Shown: piece after piece, positions 9,951 to 17,918 of the stretch | How positions within the stretch are numbered: position 1 is the stretch's first letter | Layout of the letters: every line of letters starts with the position of its first letter | NCBI GenBank assembly: GCA_963697345.1 | Contig: CAVONS010000012.1 | Span: 58,142 to 122,141, forward strand | Length of the DNA stretch: 64,000 nt | Direction: 5' to 3' | Source of the DNA: Prado023 sp963697345 | GTDB taxonomy: Bacteria > Actinomycetota > Actinomycetes > S36-B12 > CAIYMF01 | Made by a program: the position numbers and the translations under genes | The notes under the pieces: model-generated | Seen by the model: the letters and a program-made list of their open reading frames with translations, nothing else | Told to the model about the DNA's origin: nothing | Database searches by the model: none

Positions 9951-10439
9951 ATGACTGACGACGCCACCCCCGGTGCGCCCGGTGCGCCCGCGGCCGCACT
10001 GGCCCAGGAGCGCGCCCAGGCCGTGGCCCTGTACAACCACGCCTGGTCCCTGCTCGACCTGTCGGAACGCAGTGCGGCACAGGAGTTCGACCTGATCCAC
10101 TGCGCCCATGCCTCGCGCTGGCACTGGGGACAGGCTGGCGGTCCGCTGGAGTGGGCTGTCGGTGAATGGCAGTGCTCACGGTCCTACGCGGTTCTCGGCC
10201 GCGCCGAACCCAGCCTCGTCCACGCGCAGCGCTGCCTGGAGCTGTGCACCGAGCACCACCTGGAGGGCTACATCGTCGCCAGCGCCCACGAGGCCCTGGC
10301 GCGGGCGTACCTCGTGGCGGGGGATCCCATCGCGGCACGCACCGAGCGGGACCGCGCCGCCGCGCTGGCAGCAGCGCTGCCCGACCCCGACGACCGAGCA
10401 GTGGTGGAGGGCGACCTGGCCACGCTGCCACCGCTGTGA
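9951..10439 (+). CDS. conserved-looking helical protein of unknown function
   Basis: A 162-residue soluble protein, not recognised by name. After an Ala/Pro-rich start it is all-helical in character, with TPR-like pairs such as ALYNHAWSLLDLSERSAAQE and EALARAYLVAGDPIAARTERDRAAALA. It has a conserved-looking HCAHASRWHWGQ patch, so it is probably a small alpha-solenoid protein. It is the first gene of a unit in which the next gene begins inside its stop codon (GTGA). No enzyme function can be assigned. Confidence 0.7.
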   Translation: MTDDATPGAPGAPAAALAQERAQAVALYNHAWSLLDLSERSAAQEFDLIHCAHASRWHWGQAGGPLEWAVGEWQCSRSYAVLGRAEPSLVHAQRCLELCTEHHLEGYIVASAHEALARAYLVAGDPIAARTERDRAAALAAALPDPDDRAVVEGDLATLPPL

Positions 10440-11320
10440 GATCGACCCTGACGGCCCGGGCCGTCGTCATCGGCGCCACAGCCGTGGCCACAGCGGGCTG
10501 CGGCCGCCTCGACGAGCTGACCTACGAGCCGGCGACGACACCGGCGCAATGGTGCGACCAACGTCCGTGCATCGAGGTGGGAGCTGCGACGCTCAACGAG
10601 CCGCTGGGGACGGTGCTCGTGTTCCTCCTCGCGGGGCTGTGGATAGCTGCCGGCCTCTACTTCCTGATCACACGCCGCGGTCAGCACTCGCGGGGGTGGC
10701 TGGGTGTGGCGCTGATCCTCGGTGGGATCGGTGCCGGCCTTGCGGGGGTGAGCTACCAGGCCTTCAGCTACGAGCTCAAGTGCGCCGGACGTGAGCTCTG
10801 CGCCCTGACCAACGGCTGGGAGGTCGCCTACAGCGTCACCCAGGCCGTCAGTGTCAGCGCGATGCTGATCGCAGTGGCCCATGCGTGCACGTCCGGCCGG
10901 ATGCGCCGCGGGCTGATCATCTACGCCACTGCGAATGTCGTGGTCTACCTGGGGATCACCGTGGCCGGTGTCCTGCTGCCCAGTGCCACGCTGCTGTCGT
11001 TCGGGGTCCTGATGCTCTTCGCGCTGCCGGGCATCCTCATCGTGATCGTCGTTGCCGCGCGCCGGTATCGGAGCAGCCGCGACCCCATGGATCGCTCCCT
11101 GGTCATCGCGGCCGTCGCGCTCGTGACAGTCCAGGTGGCGTACTTCGCGTACTGGGCCGCCGGGCTGACCACAGTGCTGTGGGACGAGGGTCAGGGCTTC
11201 TACTTCTCCGAGAACGATGTGCTGCACATCGGGATGATCCTGTGGCTCTGGTATGTGGTGGCCGTGGTGGGGCGCTACCTGCGGGATGCCTCGACCGGGG
11301 ACCCATTCGGCGACCGGTAG
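10436..11320 (+). CDS. multi-pass membrane protein of unknown function
   Basis: A 294-residue protein. The N-terminus (to TAGC at about residue 22) looks like a weak lipoprotein or type I signal. It is followed by a short Cys-containing outside stretch (WCDQRPCIEV) and about seven membrane helices. A late motif ENDVLHIGMILWLWYVV places a conserved-looking Asp and His beside the last helix, reminiscent of ceramidase/7TM hydrolase-like proteins, but this is only a resemblance. The GTG start overlaps the upstream stop (GTGA). Its own stop codon (TAG, 11318-11320) is part of the purD -10 box. Confidence 0.7.
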   Translation: MRSTLTARAVVIGATAVATAGCGRLDELTYEPATTPAQWCDQRPCIEVGAATLNEPLGTVLVFLLAGLWIAAGLYFLITRRGQHSRGWLGVALILGGIGAGLAGVSYQAFSYELKCAGRELCALTNGWEVAYSVTQAVSVSAMLIAVAHACTSGRMRRGLIIYATANVVVYLGITVAGVLLPSATLLSFGVLMLFALPGILIVIVVAARRYRSSRDPMDRSLVIAAVALVTVQVAYFAYWAAGLTTVLWDEGQGFYFSENDVLHIGMILWLWYVVAVVGRYLRDASTGDPFGDR

Positions 11321-11323
11321 CCT
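11318..11323 (+). promoter_or_regulatory. -10 box of a probable leaderless purD promoter
   Basis: TAGCCT, whose first three bases are the stop codon of the preceding gene, sits 6 nt before the purD GTG. No ribosome site is seen. Confidence 0.5.
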
Positions 11324-11329
11324 GCGGGC

Positions 11330-12607
11330 GTGAACATCCTGATCATCGGCTCCGGTGGACGTGAGCACGCTCTGGCCCTGTCGCTGGCCGCCGACCCCGC
11401 GGTCAGCGAGCTGCATGTCGCCCCGGGCAATGCCGGGACTGCCGAGGTGGCCACGAACCACGCGGTGAATGCCACGGATGCCCGCGACGTGGTCGCCCTC
11501 GCCGAGCGGGTCGGGGCCGACCTCGTGGTGATCGGCCCGGAGGCCCCGCTGGTGGCCGGCGTCGCCGATGCTGTGCGCGATGCGGGGATCGACTGCTTCG
11601 GGCCCTCGGGGGCCGCCGCCGAGCTGGAGGGATCCAAGTCCTTCGCGAAGCAGATCATGGCTGAGGCCGGTGTACCCACTGCGATGGCACACGTGTGCAC
11701 GACCCTCGACGAGGTGGCCGACGCACTCGACCAGTTCGGCGCCCCGTACGTGGTCAAGGACGACGGGCTGGCCGCCGGCAAGGGAGTGGTGGTCACCACG
11801 GACCGACAGGCGGCACTCGATCACGCAGCGGCCTGCCTCGCGCGCCCGAACGGCGCAGTCGTGATCGAGGAGTTCCTCGACGGTCCGGAGGTGTCGCTGT
11901 TCGCCATCACCGACGGGCGCACGGCCGTGCCGCTGGTCCCGGCACAGGACTTCAAGCGGGTCGGCGAGGGGGACACTGGGCCCAACACCGGTGGGATGGG
12001 TGCCTACGCCCCCCTTCCCTGGGCGCCCGACGGGCTGGTCGAGGACATCATGGAGCGCGTGGTGCAGCCCACCCTCGACGCGATGGCGGCACGTGGCACG
12101 CCGTTCAGCGGCCTGCTCTACGCCGGGCTCGCCCTGACCTCGCGCGGCCTGCGGGTCATCGAGTTCAACGCCCGGTTCGGCGACCCCGAGACGCAGGTGG
12201 TGCTCGCTCTCCTGCGCACCCCGCTGGCCGGGGTCCTGCAGGCCGCCGCCCAGGGCAGCCTGGACGAGGTGCCGCCCCTGGATTGGCACCCGGGTTCGGC
12301 CGTCACGGTGGTCCTCGCCGCACCCGGCTACCCGGAGGCGCCGAGCACCGGCGGCGTCCTGACCGGTGTGCCGGCAGGAGCGGACGCTGAGTCCGGGTGG
12401 GATGCGGCGTGGGTCGTCCACGCGGGAACCGCCGTCGCTGACGGCGCCCTCGTGGCCACCGGTGGGCGCGTGCTGTGCGCCACGGCTCGGGCCGCTGACC
12501 TCGTAGGCGCACGTGAGCGCGCCTACGAGCTGCTCGAGGGCATCACGCTGGAGGGCGGCCACTACCGACGCGATATCGGACAGGTCGCTGCGAGGATGAC
12601 CCCGTGA
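11330..12607 (+). CDS. purD: phosphoribosylamine-glycine ligase (GAR synthetase)
   Basis: Second step of de novo purine synthesis: ATP, phosphoribosylamine and glycine give GAR. 425 residues, complete ATP-grasp enzyme: N-terminal MNILIIGSGGREHALALSLA, PYVVKDDGLAAGKGVVV (ATP lid), VIEEFLDGPEVSLFA, GPNTGGMGAYAP and the metal site VIEFNARFGDPETQ. The GTG start at 11330 fits both the family N-terminus and the leaderless promoter. It is the first gene of the purD-purB-purC unit, whose genes overlap by 4 nt. Confidence 0.98.
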   Translation: MNILIIGSGGREHALALSLAADPAVSELHVAPGNAGTAEVATNHAVNATDARDVVALAERVGADLVVIGPEAPLVAGVADAVRDAGIDCFGPSGAAAELEGSKSFAKQIMAEAGVPTAMAHVCTTLDEVADALDQFGAPYVVKDDGLAAGKGVVVTTDRQAALDHAAACLARPNGAVVIEEFLDGPEVSLFAITDGRTAVPLVPAQDFKRVGEGDTGPNTGGMGAYAPLPWAPDGLVEDIMERVVQPTLDAMAARGTPFSGLLYAGLALTSRGLRVIEFNARFGDPETQVVLALLRTPLAGVLQAAAQGSLDEVPPLDWHPGSAVTVVLAAPGYPEAPSTGGVLTGVPAGADAESGWDAAWVVHAGTAVADGALVATGGRVLCATARAADLVGARERAYELLEGITLEGGHYRRDIGQVAARMTP

Positions 12608-14034
12608 CCTCCGAGCACCTGATCCCCAACGTCCTTGCCCAGCGGTACGCGTCGGCCGAGATGGTCGCCCTGTGGTCCCCGGAGCACAAGGTCCGCCTCG
12701 AGCGCGACCTGTGGATCGCGGTGCTGCGAGCCCAGTCCGACCTGGGCATACCCGTCCCCGCGGGCACGATCGAGGCCTACGAGTCGGTCCGCGACAACAT
12801 CGACCTGGCCTCGATCTCGCGCCGCGAGCAGGTCACCCGCCACGACGTGAAGGCCCGGATCGAGGAGTTCAGCGACCTGGCCGGCACCGAGCACATCCAC
12901 AAGGGCATGACCAGCCGGGACCTGACCGAGAACGTCGAGCAGATGCAGGTGCGCCAGGCGTTGGTGCTCGTGCGCACCCGGCTGGTGGCCACACTGGCCC
13001 GGCTCGGCGCCCTGGCAGCCCAGTACACCGACCAGCCGCTGACCGGTCGCAGCCACAACGTCGCGGCCCAGACCACCACGCTGGGAAAGCGCTTCGCCTC
13101 GGCCGCTGAGGAGCTGATCACCGCCTACGCCCGCCTCGAGGACCTCATCGAGCGCTACCCCCTGCGCGGCATCAAGGGTCCGGTCGGCACCGCCCAGGAC
13201 ATGCTCGACCTGCTCGACGGGGACCAGGCGCGCCTGGCCGACCTCGAGCAGCGCGTCGCCACGCACCTCGGGTTCGTCGAGGTCCTGGACTCCGTCGGCC
13301 AGATCTACCCACGCTCGCTGGACCATGACGTCCTCTCAGCACTTGTCCAGACCGCGGCCGGTCCTTCGAGCCTGGCCACGACGATCCGCCTGATGGCCGG
13401 CAACGAGTTGGTGACCGAGGGCTTCAAGGAGGGCCAGGTCGGTTCGTCGGCGATGCCGCACAAGATGAACTCGCGCTCCTGCGAGCGCGTCAACGGGCTG
13501 ACCGTCGTCCTGCGTGGCTACGCCGCGATGGGAGCCGAGCTGTCCGGCGCACAGTGGAATGAGGGTGACGTCTTCTGCTCGGTCGTGCGCCGCGTGGCGC
13601 TGCCGGACGCCTTCTTCGCCATCGACGGGCTCTTCGAGACGTTCCTCACCGTGCTCGACGAGTTCGGCGCCTTCCCGGCGGTCATCGAGGCTGAGCTGAA
13701 CCGCTATCTCCCCTTCCTGGCCACGACCAAGGTCCTCATGGCGGCGGTGCGCGCGGGCGTCGGCCGCGAGACCGCCCACGAGGTCATCAAGACCCACGCC
13801 GTGGCGGTGGCCCTGGACATGCGCCGCGGGCAGGTGGTCAATGACCTCTTCGACCGCCTTGCCGCCGACGGACGCCTGGGCCTGGACCGAGACGCCCTGG
13901 GCGCCCTGGTGTCCCAGCCGATCGAGTTCACCGGCGCGGCACGCGCCCAGGTGGCCCGGGTGGTCGAACGCATCGAGGTGATCGCCGCCCAGCACCCGGA
14001 TGCGGCGGCGTACTCCCCGGGATCGATCCTGTGA
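12604..14034 (+). CDS. purB: adenylosuccinate lyase
   Basis: Cleaves SAICAR to AICAR, and adenylosuccinate to AMP, releasing fumarate; it acts twice in purine synthesis. 476 residues of the fumarase/aspartase superfamily. Visible signatures are TSRDLTENVEQMQVRQAL, GRSHNVAAQTTTLGKR and the catalytic loop VGSSAMPHKMNSRSCERV. The GTG start overlaps the purD stop (GTGA), which implies translational coupling. It pairs functionally with purA nearby and with purC immediately downstream. Confidence 0.97.
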   Translation: MTSEHLIPNVLAQRYASAEMVALWSPEHKVRLERDLWIAVLRAQSDLGIPVPAGTIEAYESVRDNIDLASISRREQVTRHDVKARIEEFSDLAGTEHIHKGMTSRDLTENVEQMQVRQALVLVRTRLVATLARLGALAAQYTDQPLTGRSHNVAAQTTTLGKRFASAAEELITAYARLEDLIERYPLRGIKGPVGTAQDMLDLLDGDQARLADLEQRVATHLGFVEVLDSVGQIYPRSLDHDVLSALVQTAAGPSSLATTIRLMAGNELVTEGFKEGQVGSSAMPHKMNSRSCERVNGLTVVLRGYAAMGAELSGAQWNEGDVFCSVVRRVALPDAFFAIDGLFETFLTVLDEFGAFPAVIEAELNRYLPFLATTKVLMAAVRAGVGRETAHEVIKTHAVAVALDMRRGQVVNDLFDRLAADGRLGLDRDALGALVSQPIEFTGAARAQVARVVERIEVIAAQHPDAAAYSPGSIL

Positions 14035-15008
14035 CGACGTCCGACGAGGCTCCGCCCGACCCCGCCCAGGGACCGGGTGCGATGAGCCTGCCGAACATCC
14101 CGGCGGCGCCCGCGCTTCCCGGGTACACCCACGAGTACTCCGGCAAGGTCCGCGATCTCTACCGCGCGCCGGACGGTGCGCTGCTGTTCGTGGCCTCCGA
14201 CCGGATCTCGGCCTATGACTGGGTGCTTCCCACGACCATCCCGGACAAGGGTGCGATCCTCACCCAGCTGAGCCTGTGGTGGTTCGACCAGCTCGCGGAC
14301 CTGGTCGGCAACCATGTCCTGTCCACGGACGTGCCCACGGCGGTCGAGGGCCGGGCCATGCTGTGCCGAGCGCTGTCGATGTTCCCCGTGGAGTGCGTGG
14401 CCCGCGGCTACCTGACCGGCTCGGGCCTGGTGGAGTACCGGGCCACGGGCCAGGTGTGCGGGGTGGCGCTGCCCGACGGCCTCGTGGACGGCGATCGACT
14501 GCCCGAGCCGATCTTCACGCCCGCGACCAAGGCCGACCTCGGCGACCACGACGAGAACGTGGACTTCGCCGCGGTCGTTGCCACCGTCGGGGAGACCGAC
14601 GCCCAGGAGCTGCGACGACTCACCCTCGCCGTCTACGGGCGCGCCGAGGCGGTGGCCCGTGATCGTGGCCTGATCCTGGCCGACACGAAGCTCGAGTTCG
14701 GCCGCCCGACCGGCGACGACGTGCGCGGCACCGGGGCGGGCACCGAGGTCGGGATCCTGCTCGCCGATGAGGTCCTCACGCCGGACTCCTCGCGCTTCTG
14801 GCCGGCGGAGGCCTGGCAGCCCGGGCGGCCCGGGGGGCAGCCCTCGTACGACAAGCAGTTCGTGCGCGACTGGCTCACCTCGCCGGCCTCAGGCTGGGAT
14901 CGCCACAGCGGGGAGGCTCCCCCGGCGCTGCCCTCCGAGGTCGTCGAGGGCACCCGCGCCCTCTACGTGCAGGCCTACGAACGCCTGACCGGCCGAACCT
15001 GGTCCTGA
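14031..15008 (+). CDS. purC: phosphoribosylaminoimidazole-succinocarboxamide (SAICAR) synthase
   Basis: Ligates aspartate to CAIR using ATP; its product is the PurB substrate. Motifs: EYSGKVRDLYRAPDG, FVASDRISAYDWVLPTTIPDKG, VARGYLTGSGLVEY, LILADTKLEFG and the late SYDKQFVRDWL. With GTG 14031, which overlaps the purB stop, it has 325 residues and a roughly 17-residue extension not needed by the family. An ATG at 14082 (MSLPNIPAAP) would give 308 residues. The GTGA overlap makes the first start more likely. A strong bidirectional hairpin follows. Confidence 0.96.
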   Translation: MTTSDEAPPDPAQGPGAMSLPNIPAAPALPGYTHEYSGKVRDLYRAPDGALLFVASDRISAYDWVLPTTIPDKGAILTQLSLWWFDQLADLVGNHVLSTDVPTAVEGRAMLCRALSMFPVECVARGYLTGSGLVEYRATGQVCGVALPDGLVDGDRLPEPIFTPATKADLGDHDENVDFAAVVATVGETDAQELRRLTLAVYGRAEAVARDRGLILADTKLEFGRPTGDDVRGTGAGTEVGILLADEVLTPDSSRFWPAEAWQPGRPGGQPSYDKQFVRDWLTSPASGWDRHSGEAPPALPSEVVEGTRALYVQAYERLTGRTWS

Positions 15009-15026
15009 CCGGCCACCGCGTCACAT

Positions 15027-15062
15027 GCGTGAAGGCCGCCCCCGAGGGAGCGGCCTTCACGC
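15027..15062. terminator. bidirectional terminator between purC and ptsI
   Basis: Perfect 13-bp stem (arm GCGTGAAGGCCGC) with a 10-nt loop, placed between the convergent purC (+) and ptsI (-). It can serve both operons. Confidence 0.8.
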
Positions 15063-15093
15063 CATACCGTGTGTCGTCGCGTGACGACTGCTG

Positions 15094-16788
15094 CTACAGC
15101 CCCAACTCCGCCAGCTTGGGCAGCGCTGCACGCGCAGCCTCCTTGGCCGACGGGGCATCCACAGCATCCTGCGCTGCTGCCGCAGCTGCCCGGCACTCGT
15201 CCAGGGTGTGGGCGGCCAGCGCAGCCCGCACCCCCGGCAGGGAGCCGGAGGACATCGACAGAGTCGTGACCCCGAGCCCGACCAGGACGCAGCCCAGCGC
15301 GGGATCAGCAGCGGCCTCGCCGCAGACCCCGGTCGGGATGCTGTTGACCTGGCCGCCTGCAACCGTCGCGGCCACGAGGTCCAGGAGTGCTGGCTGCCAG
15401 GCGTCCTGCAGCCGTGCCACGGACCCGATCTGGCGATCGGCGGCGAAGGTGTACTGGGTCAGGTCGTTGCTGCCGATGGAGAAGAACTCGGCCACCTGGC
15501 CCAGGTGACGCGAGCGCAGGGCCGCAGCCGGGATCTCGACCATCGTGCCGATCTTGGCCTTGAGACCAGCCTTCTTGCAGGCCTCCCGGAACCAGATCGC
15601 CTCGTAGACGTCAGCGATCATCGGTGCCATCACCCAGAGCTCTGTGTCCAAGCCCTGCGCGGCCCGGGCCAGTGCGTGCAACTGGGTGTGCATGATGTCC
15701 GGTGCCTGCATGCAGATGCGCAGGCCACGCACGCCCATCGCCGGGTTGGGCTCCTCGCCGAACGGCAGGAACGGCAGGGGCTTGTCCGCCCCGGCGTCCA
15801 GCGTGCGGACGACGACCTTCTTGCCTGCGAACCCTTCGAGCACCGCGCGGTAGAGCCCGTACTGCTCGTCCTCGCTGGGGGCGTCCTGCCGATCCAGGAA
15901 CAGCAGCTCGCTGCGGAACAGGCCGACACCCTCTGCACCGTTCGCGAGGGCTGCCTCCACATCCGCAGCGCCACCGATGTTGGCCAGCAGCGGCACCGCG
16001 TGCCCGTCGGAGGTCATGCCGGGGGCATTGCCCACCGCAGCCAGGGCTGCGCGCCGCTTCTCGTCGCGACCGGCCAGCTCGGCGACCATCTCCGGAGCCG
16101 GATCGATCACGACCTTGCCCGAGGAACCATCGACCATGACGTACGTGCCAGGTGCCAGCTCACGCACACCGGGGCAGCCGACCACAGCCGGGATGCCGAG
16201 GTTGCGGGCCAGGATCGAGGTGTGCGAGGTCGGGCCACCCTCCTGGGTGGCGAAGGCAAGCACCATCGACTTGTCGATCAGGGCGGTGTCGGCCGGAGCC
16301 AGGTCCATCGCGACCAGGATGCTGGGCTCGGTGAGCTCGGGGATCCCGGGGGCCGGGACGTCGAGCAGCAGCGCGACGGTCCGGTTGCGGATGTCGTCGA
16401 GGTCGGTGACCCGGGCAGCGAAGTACTCCCCCAGGGTGAGCAGCACCTCGCGGGTGGCGCCGAACGCGTCGTAGGCCGCACGGGCTGCATTGGAGCCAGC
16501 ATCGGTGCGCTGCTTGATGCCGACGGCCAGATCCGGGTCGCGGGCCATCATGGCTTGGGCCGACAGGACCTCCTGCGCCTCACCACCGGCCCGCTCGCCG
16601 CGATCCTCCAGGTCGGCTGCAACGTCCTCGAGGGCCTTGGCGGCAGCCGCGTACTCCTCGTCAGCCGTCCCCGTCCCCGGACCCTGCTTGGGCTCCGGGA
16701 CGGAGTCGACCACGCGCACGACCGGTCCGGCCCCCACTCCTGGGCTGACCCCGACGCCGATCAGGGTCGTCAGATCAGGCATGGCCAC
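15094..16788 (-). CDS. ptsI: PTS enzyme I (phosphoenolpyruvate-protein phosphotransferase)
   Basis: Takes phosphate from PEP and passes it to HPr, starting all PTS sugar uptake; cytosolic. 564 residues, normal length. Domain order: helical HPr-binding region, phosphohistidine swivel domain with active His189 in GGPTSHTSILARNLGIP, then the PEP-binding barrel with FLDRQDAPSEDEQ, NPAMGVRGLR, GTMVEIPAAAL and FFSIGSNDLTQYTFAADR. The start overlaps the end of ptsH by 14 nt (GTG, with an alternative ATG two codons later). It is the last gene of the EIIB-crr-ptsH-ptsI unit. Confidence 0.97.
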   Translation of the reverse strand: MAMPDLTTLIGVGVSPGVGAGPVVRVVDSVPEPKQGPGTGTADEEYAAAAKALEDVAADLEDRGERAGGEAQEVLSAQAMMARDPDLAVGIKQRTDAGSNAARAAYDAFGATREVLLTLGEYFAARVTDLDDIRNRTVALLLDVPAPGIPELTEPSILVAMDLAPADTALIDKSMVLAFATQEGGPTSHTSILARNLGIPAVVGCPGVRELAPGTYVMVDGSSGKVVIDPAPEMVAELAGRDEKRRAALAAVGNAPGMTSDGHAVPLLANIGGAADVEAALANGAEGVGLFRSELLFLDRQDAPSEDEQYGLYRAVLEGFAGKKVVVRTLDAGADKPLPFLPFGEEPNPAMGVRGLRICMQAPDIMHTQLHALARAAQGLDTELWVMAPMIADVYEAIWFREACKKAGLKAKIGTMVEIPAAALRSRHLGQVAEFFSIGSNDLTQYTFAADRQIGSVARLQDAWQPALLDLVAATVAGGQVNSIPTGVCGEAAADPALGCVLVGLGVTTLSMSSGSLPGVRAALAAHTLDECRAAAAAAQDAVDAPSAKEAARAALPKLAELGL

Positions 16789-17047
16789 CCTCAGGGGTCT
16801 CGAGGATCTCCTTCAGGCCTGCCAGAAGCTCGTCGGCGCCGTCGCCCTCGGCGGTGACGACCATCTCCTCGCCCGCCTTGGCGCCCAGGCCCATGACACC
16901 CAGGATGCTCTTGGCGTTGACACCCGGCTCACCCGGGCGACCGATCGTCACGTCGCAGGACGACTTCGCCGCCGCGCCGACGAACAGGGCCGCTGGGCGG
17001 GCATGCAGACCAACTCCCGGGGGCAGCACCACAGTGATTTCAGCCAC
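16775..17047 (-). CDS. ptsH: PTS phosphocarrier protein HPr
   Basis: Small phosphocarrier between enzyme I and the EIIA proteins. The GTG start at 17047, with a GGAG site 5 nt upstream, gives 90 residues beginning MAEITVVLPPGVGLHARPA, with His15 as the phosphorylated residue. The Ser region NAKSILGVMGLGAKAGEE is typical. The frame could extend 6 codons further, but that would bury the ribosome site. It overlaps ptsI by 14 nt and follows crr. Confidence 0.96.
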   Translation of the reverse strand: MAEITVVLPPGVGLHARPAALFVGAAAKSSCDVTIGRPGEPGVNAKSILGVMGLGAKAGEEMVVTAEGDGADELLAGLKEILETPEGGHA

Positions 17048-17118
17048 GTTCTCCACACCTCTCACTCAACTTGTTCCAGGGTCCCGAGCGGGAGCGTCCT
17101 GGTCGGACTGGATTGGGG

Positions 17119-17574
17119 TCAGGCCACTTCGAAGACGGGTGTGCCCGCCTCGACCTGGGTTCCATCGGCCACGAGCTGCGTGATCGCACCGGCCTCTGCC
17201 TGGATGGCGATCAGCGGGGTGATCACCGGGAGGCCGCCGGCCTCGATCACCGCCGGATCCCACTCGATGATGGGCTCGCCGGCCACGACGGTGTCTCCCT
17301 TGGCCTTGAGCAGCGTGAAGCCCTCGCCGTTGAGCTGCACCGTCTCCAGGCCCAGGTGGACCAGGATCGAGTAGCCGCCGTCGGCCTCGATGCCCATGGC
17401 ATGGGGGAACAGGCTGGCCAGGGTTCCCGAGACCGGGGCCACGGCGACCACCGGGCCACGCGGGGGATCGATCGCCAGGCCGGGGCCAAGCATCGCCTCG
17501 GCGAACATGGGGTCCGGAACCTCCGAGAGGTTCGCAACCCGACCGGGCATGGGGGACAAGACCTGAAGTGCCAC
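17119..17574 (-). CDS. crr: PTS glucose-family EIIA component
   Basis: Accepts phosphate from HPr and donates it to EIIB. A 151-residue single-domain EIIA-Glc protein: LSPMPGRVANLSEVPDPMFA at the start, VSGTLASLFPHAMGI (His58), SILVHLGLETVQLNGEGF (phospho-accepting His73) and a C-terminal GEPIIEWD. In many actinobacteria this protein also has regulatory roles, but nothing here shows that. It lies 11 nt after the EIIB gene and 71 nt before ptsH. Confidence 0.95.
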   Translation of the reverse strand: MALQVLSPMPGRVANLSEVPDPMFAEAMLGPGLAIDPPRGPVVAVAPVSGTLASLFPHAMGIEADGGYSILVHLGLETVQLNGEGFTLLKAKGDTVVAGEPIIEWDPAVIEAGGLPVITPLIAIQAEAGAITQLVADGTQVEAGTPVFEVA

Positions 17575-17585
17575 TGTGATTCTCC

Positions 17586-17819
17586 TCAGCCGATGATGTC
17601 GTTGATGTCCATGGACAGGCCGTCAGCCTCGCTGCCCACGATGATCTGAAGTACGGAACCAGCCGACAGGATGCCGAACGCCCCGGCGGCCTTGAGCGCC
17701 GGCTCGTCGACGAGCGACGGGTCGGCCACGACGGTGCGAAGACGGGTTGCGCAGGGTTCGAGCTCAACGATGTTGTCCGCCCCACCGAGGGCTTCGATGA
17801 TGTCCTCCGCCTTGCCCAT
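17586..17819 (-). CDS. stand-alone PTS EIIB component (glucose/N-acetylglucosamine type)
   Basis: A 77-residue EIIB domain encoded as its own protein. The phosphocysteine is Cys23 in NIVELEPCATRLRTVV, and the domain ends in the usual VLQIIVGSEADGL stretch. The ATG at 17819 is preceded by a GGAGG site; a longer reading frame upstream is Arg/Pro-rich and not family-like. It heads the PTS unit with crr, ptsH and ptsI. No EIIC permease is encoded anywhere in the window, so its membrane partner must be elsewhere. Confidence 0.93.
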   Translation of the reverse strand: MGKAEDIIEALGGADNIVELEPCATRLRTVVADPSLVDEPALKAAGAFGILSAGSVLQIIVGSEADGLSMDINDIIG

Positions 17820-17918
17820 TCTTCCTCCGCTTCCTGCCTTGGGACGAGCCCGCCCCGGTGTGGAGCCAGTCTGCCCTCTTGCCCGTGCTGATGTCCTGAC
17901 AGCCAGAGGCCCCACCCC

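Noticed and set aside
10268..12562. A 764-codon minus-strand frame opposite the 10436 gene and purD
   Set aside because: Shadow frame; the plus-strand genes carry all recognisable motifs.
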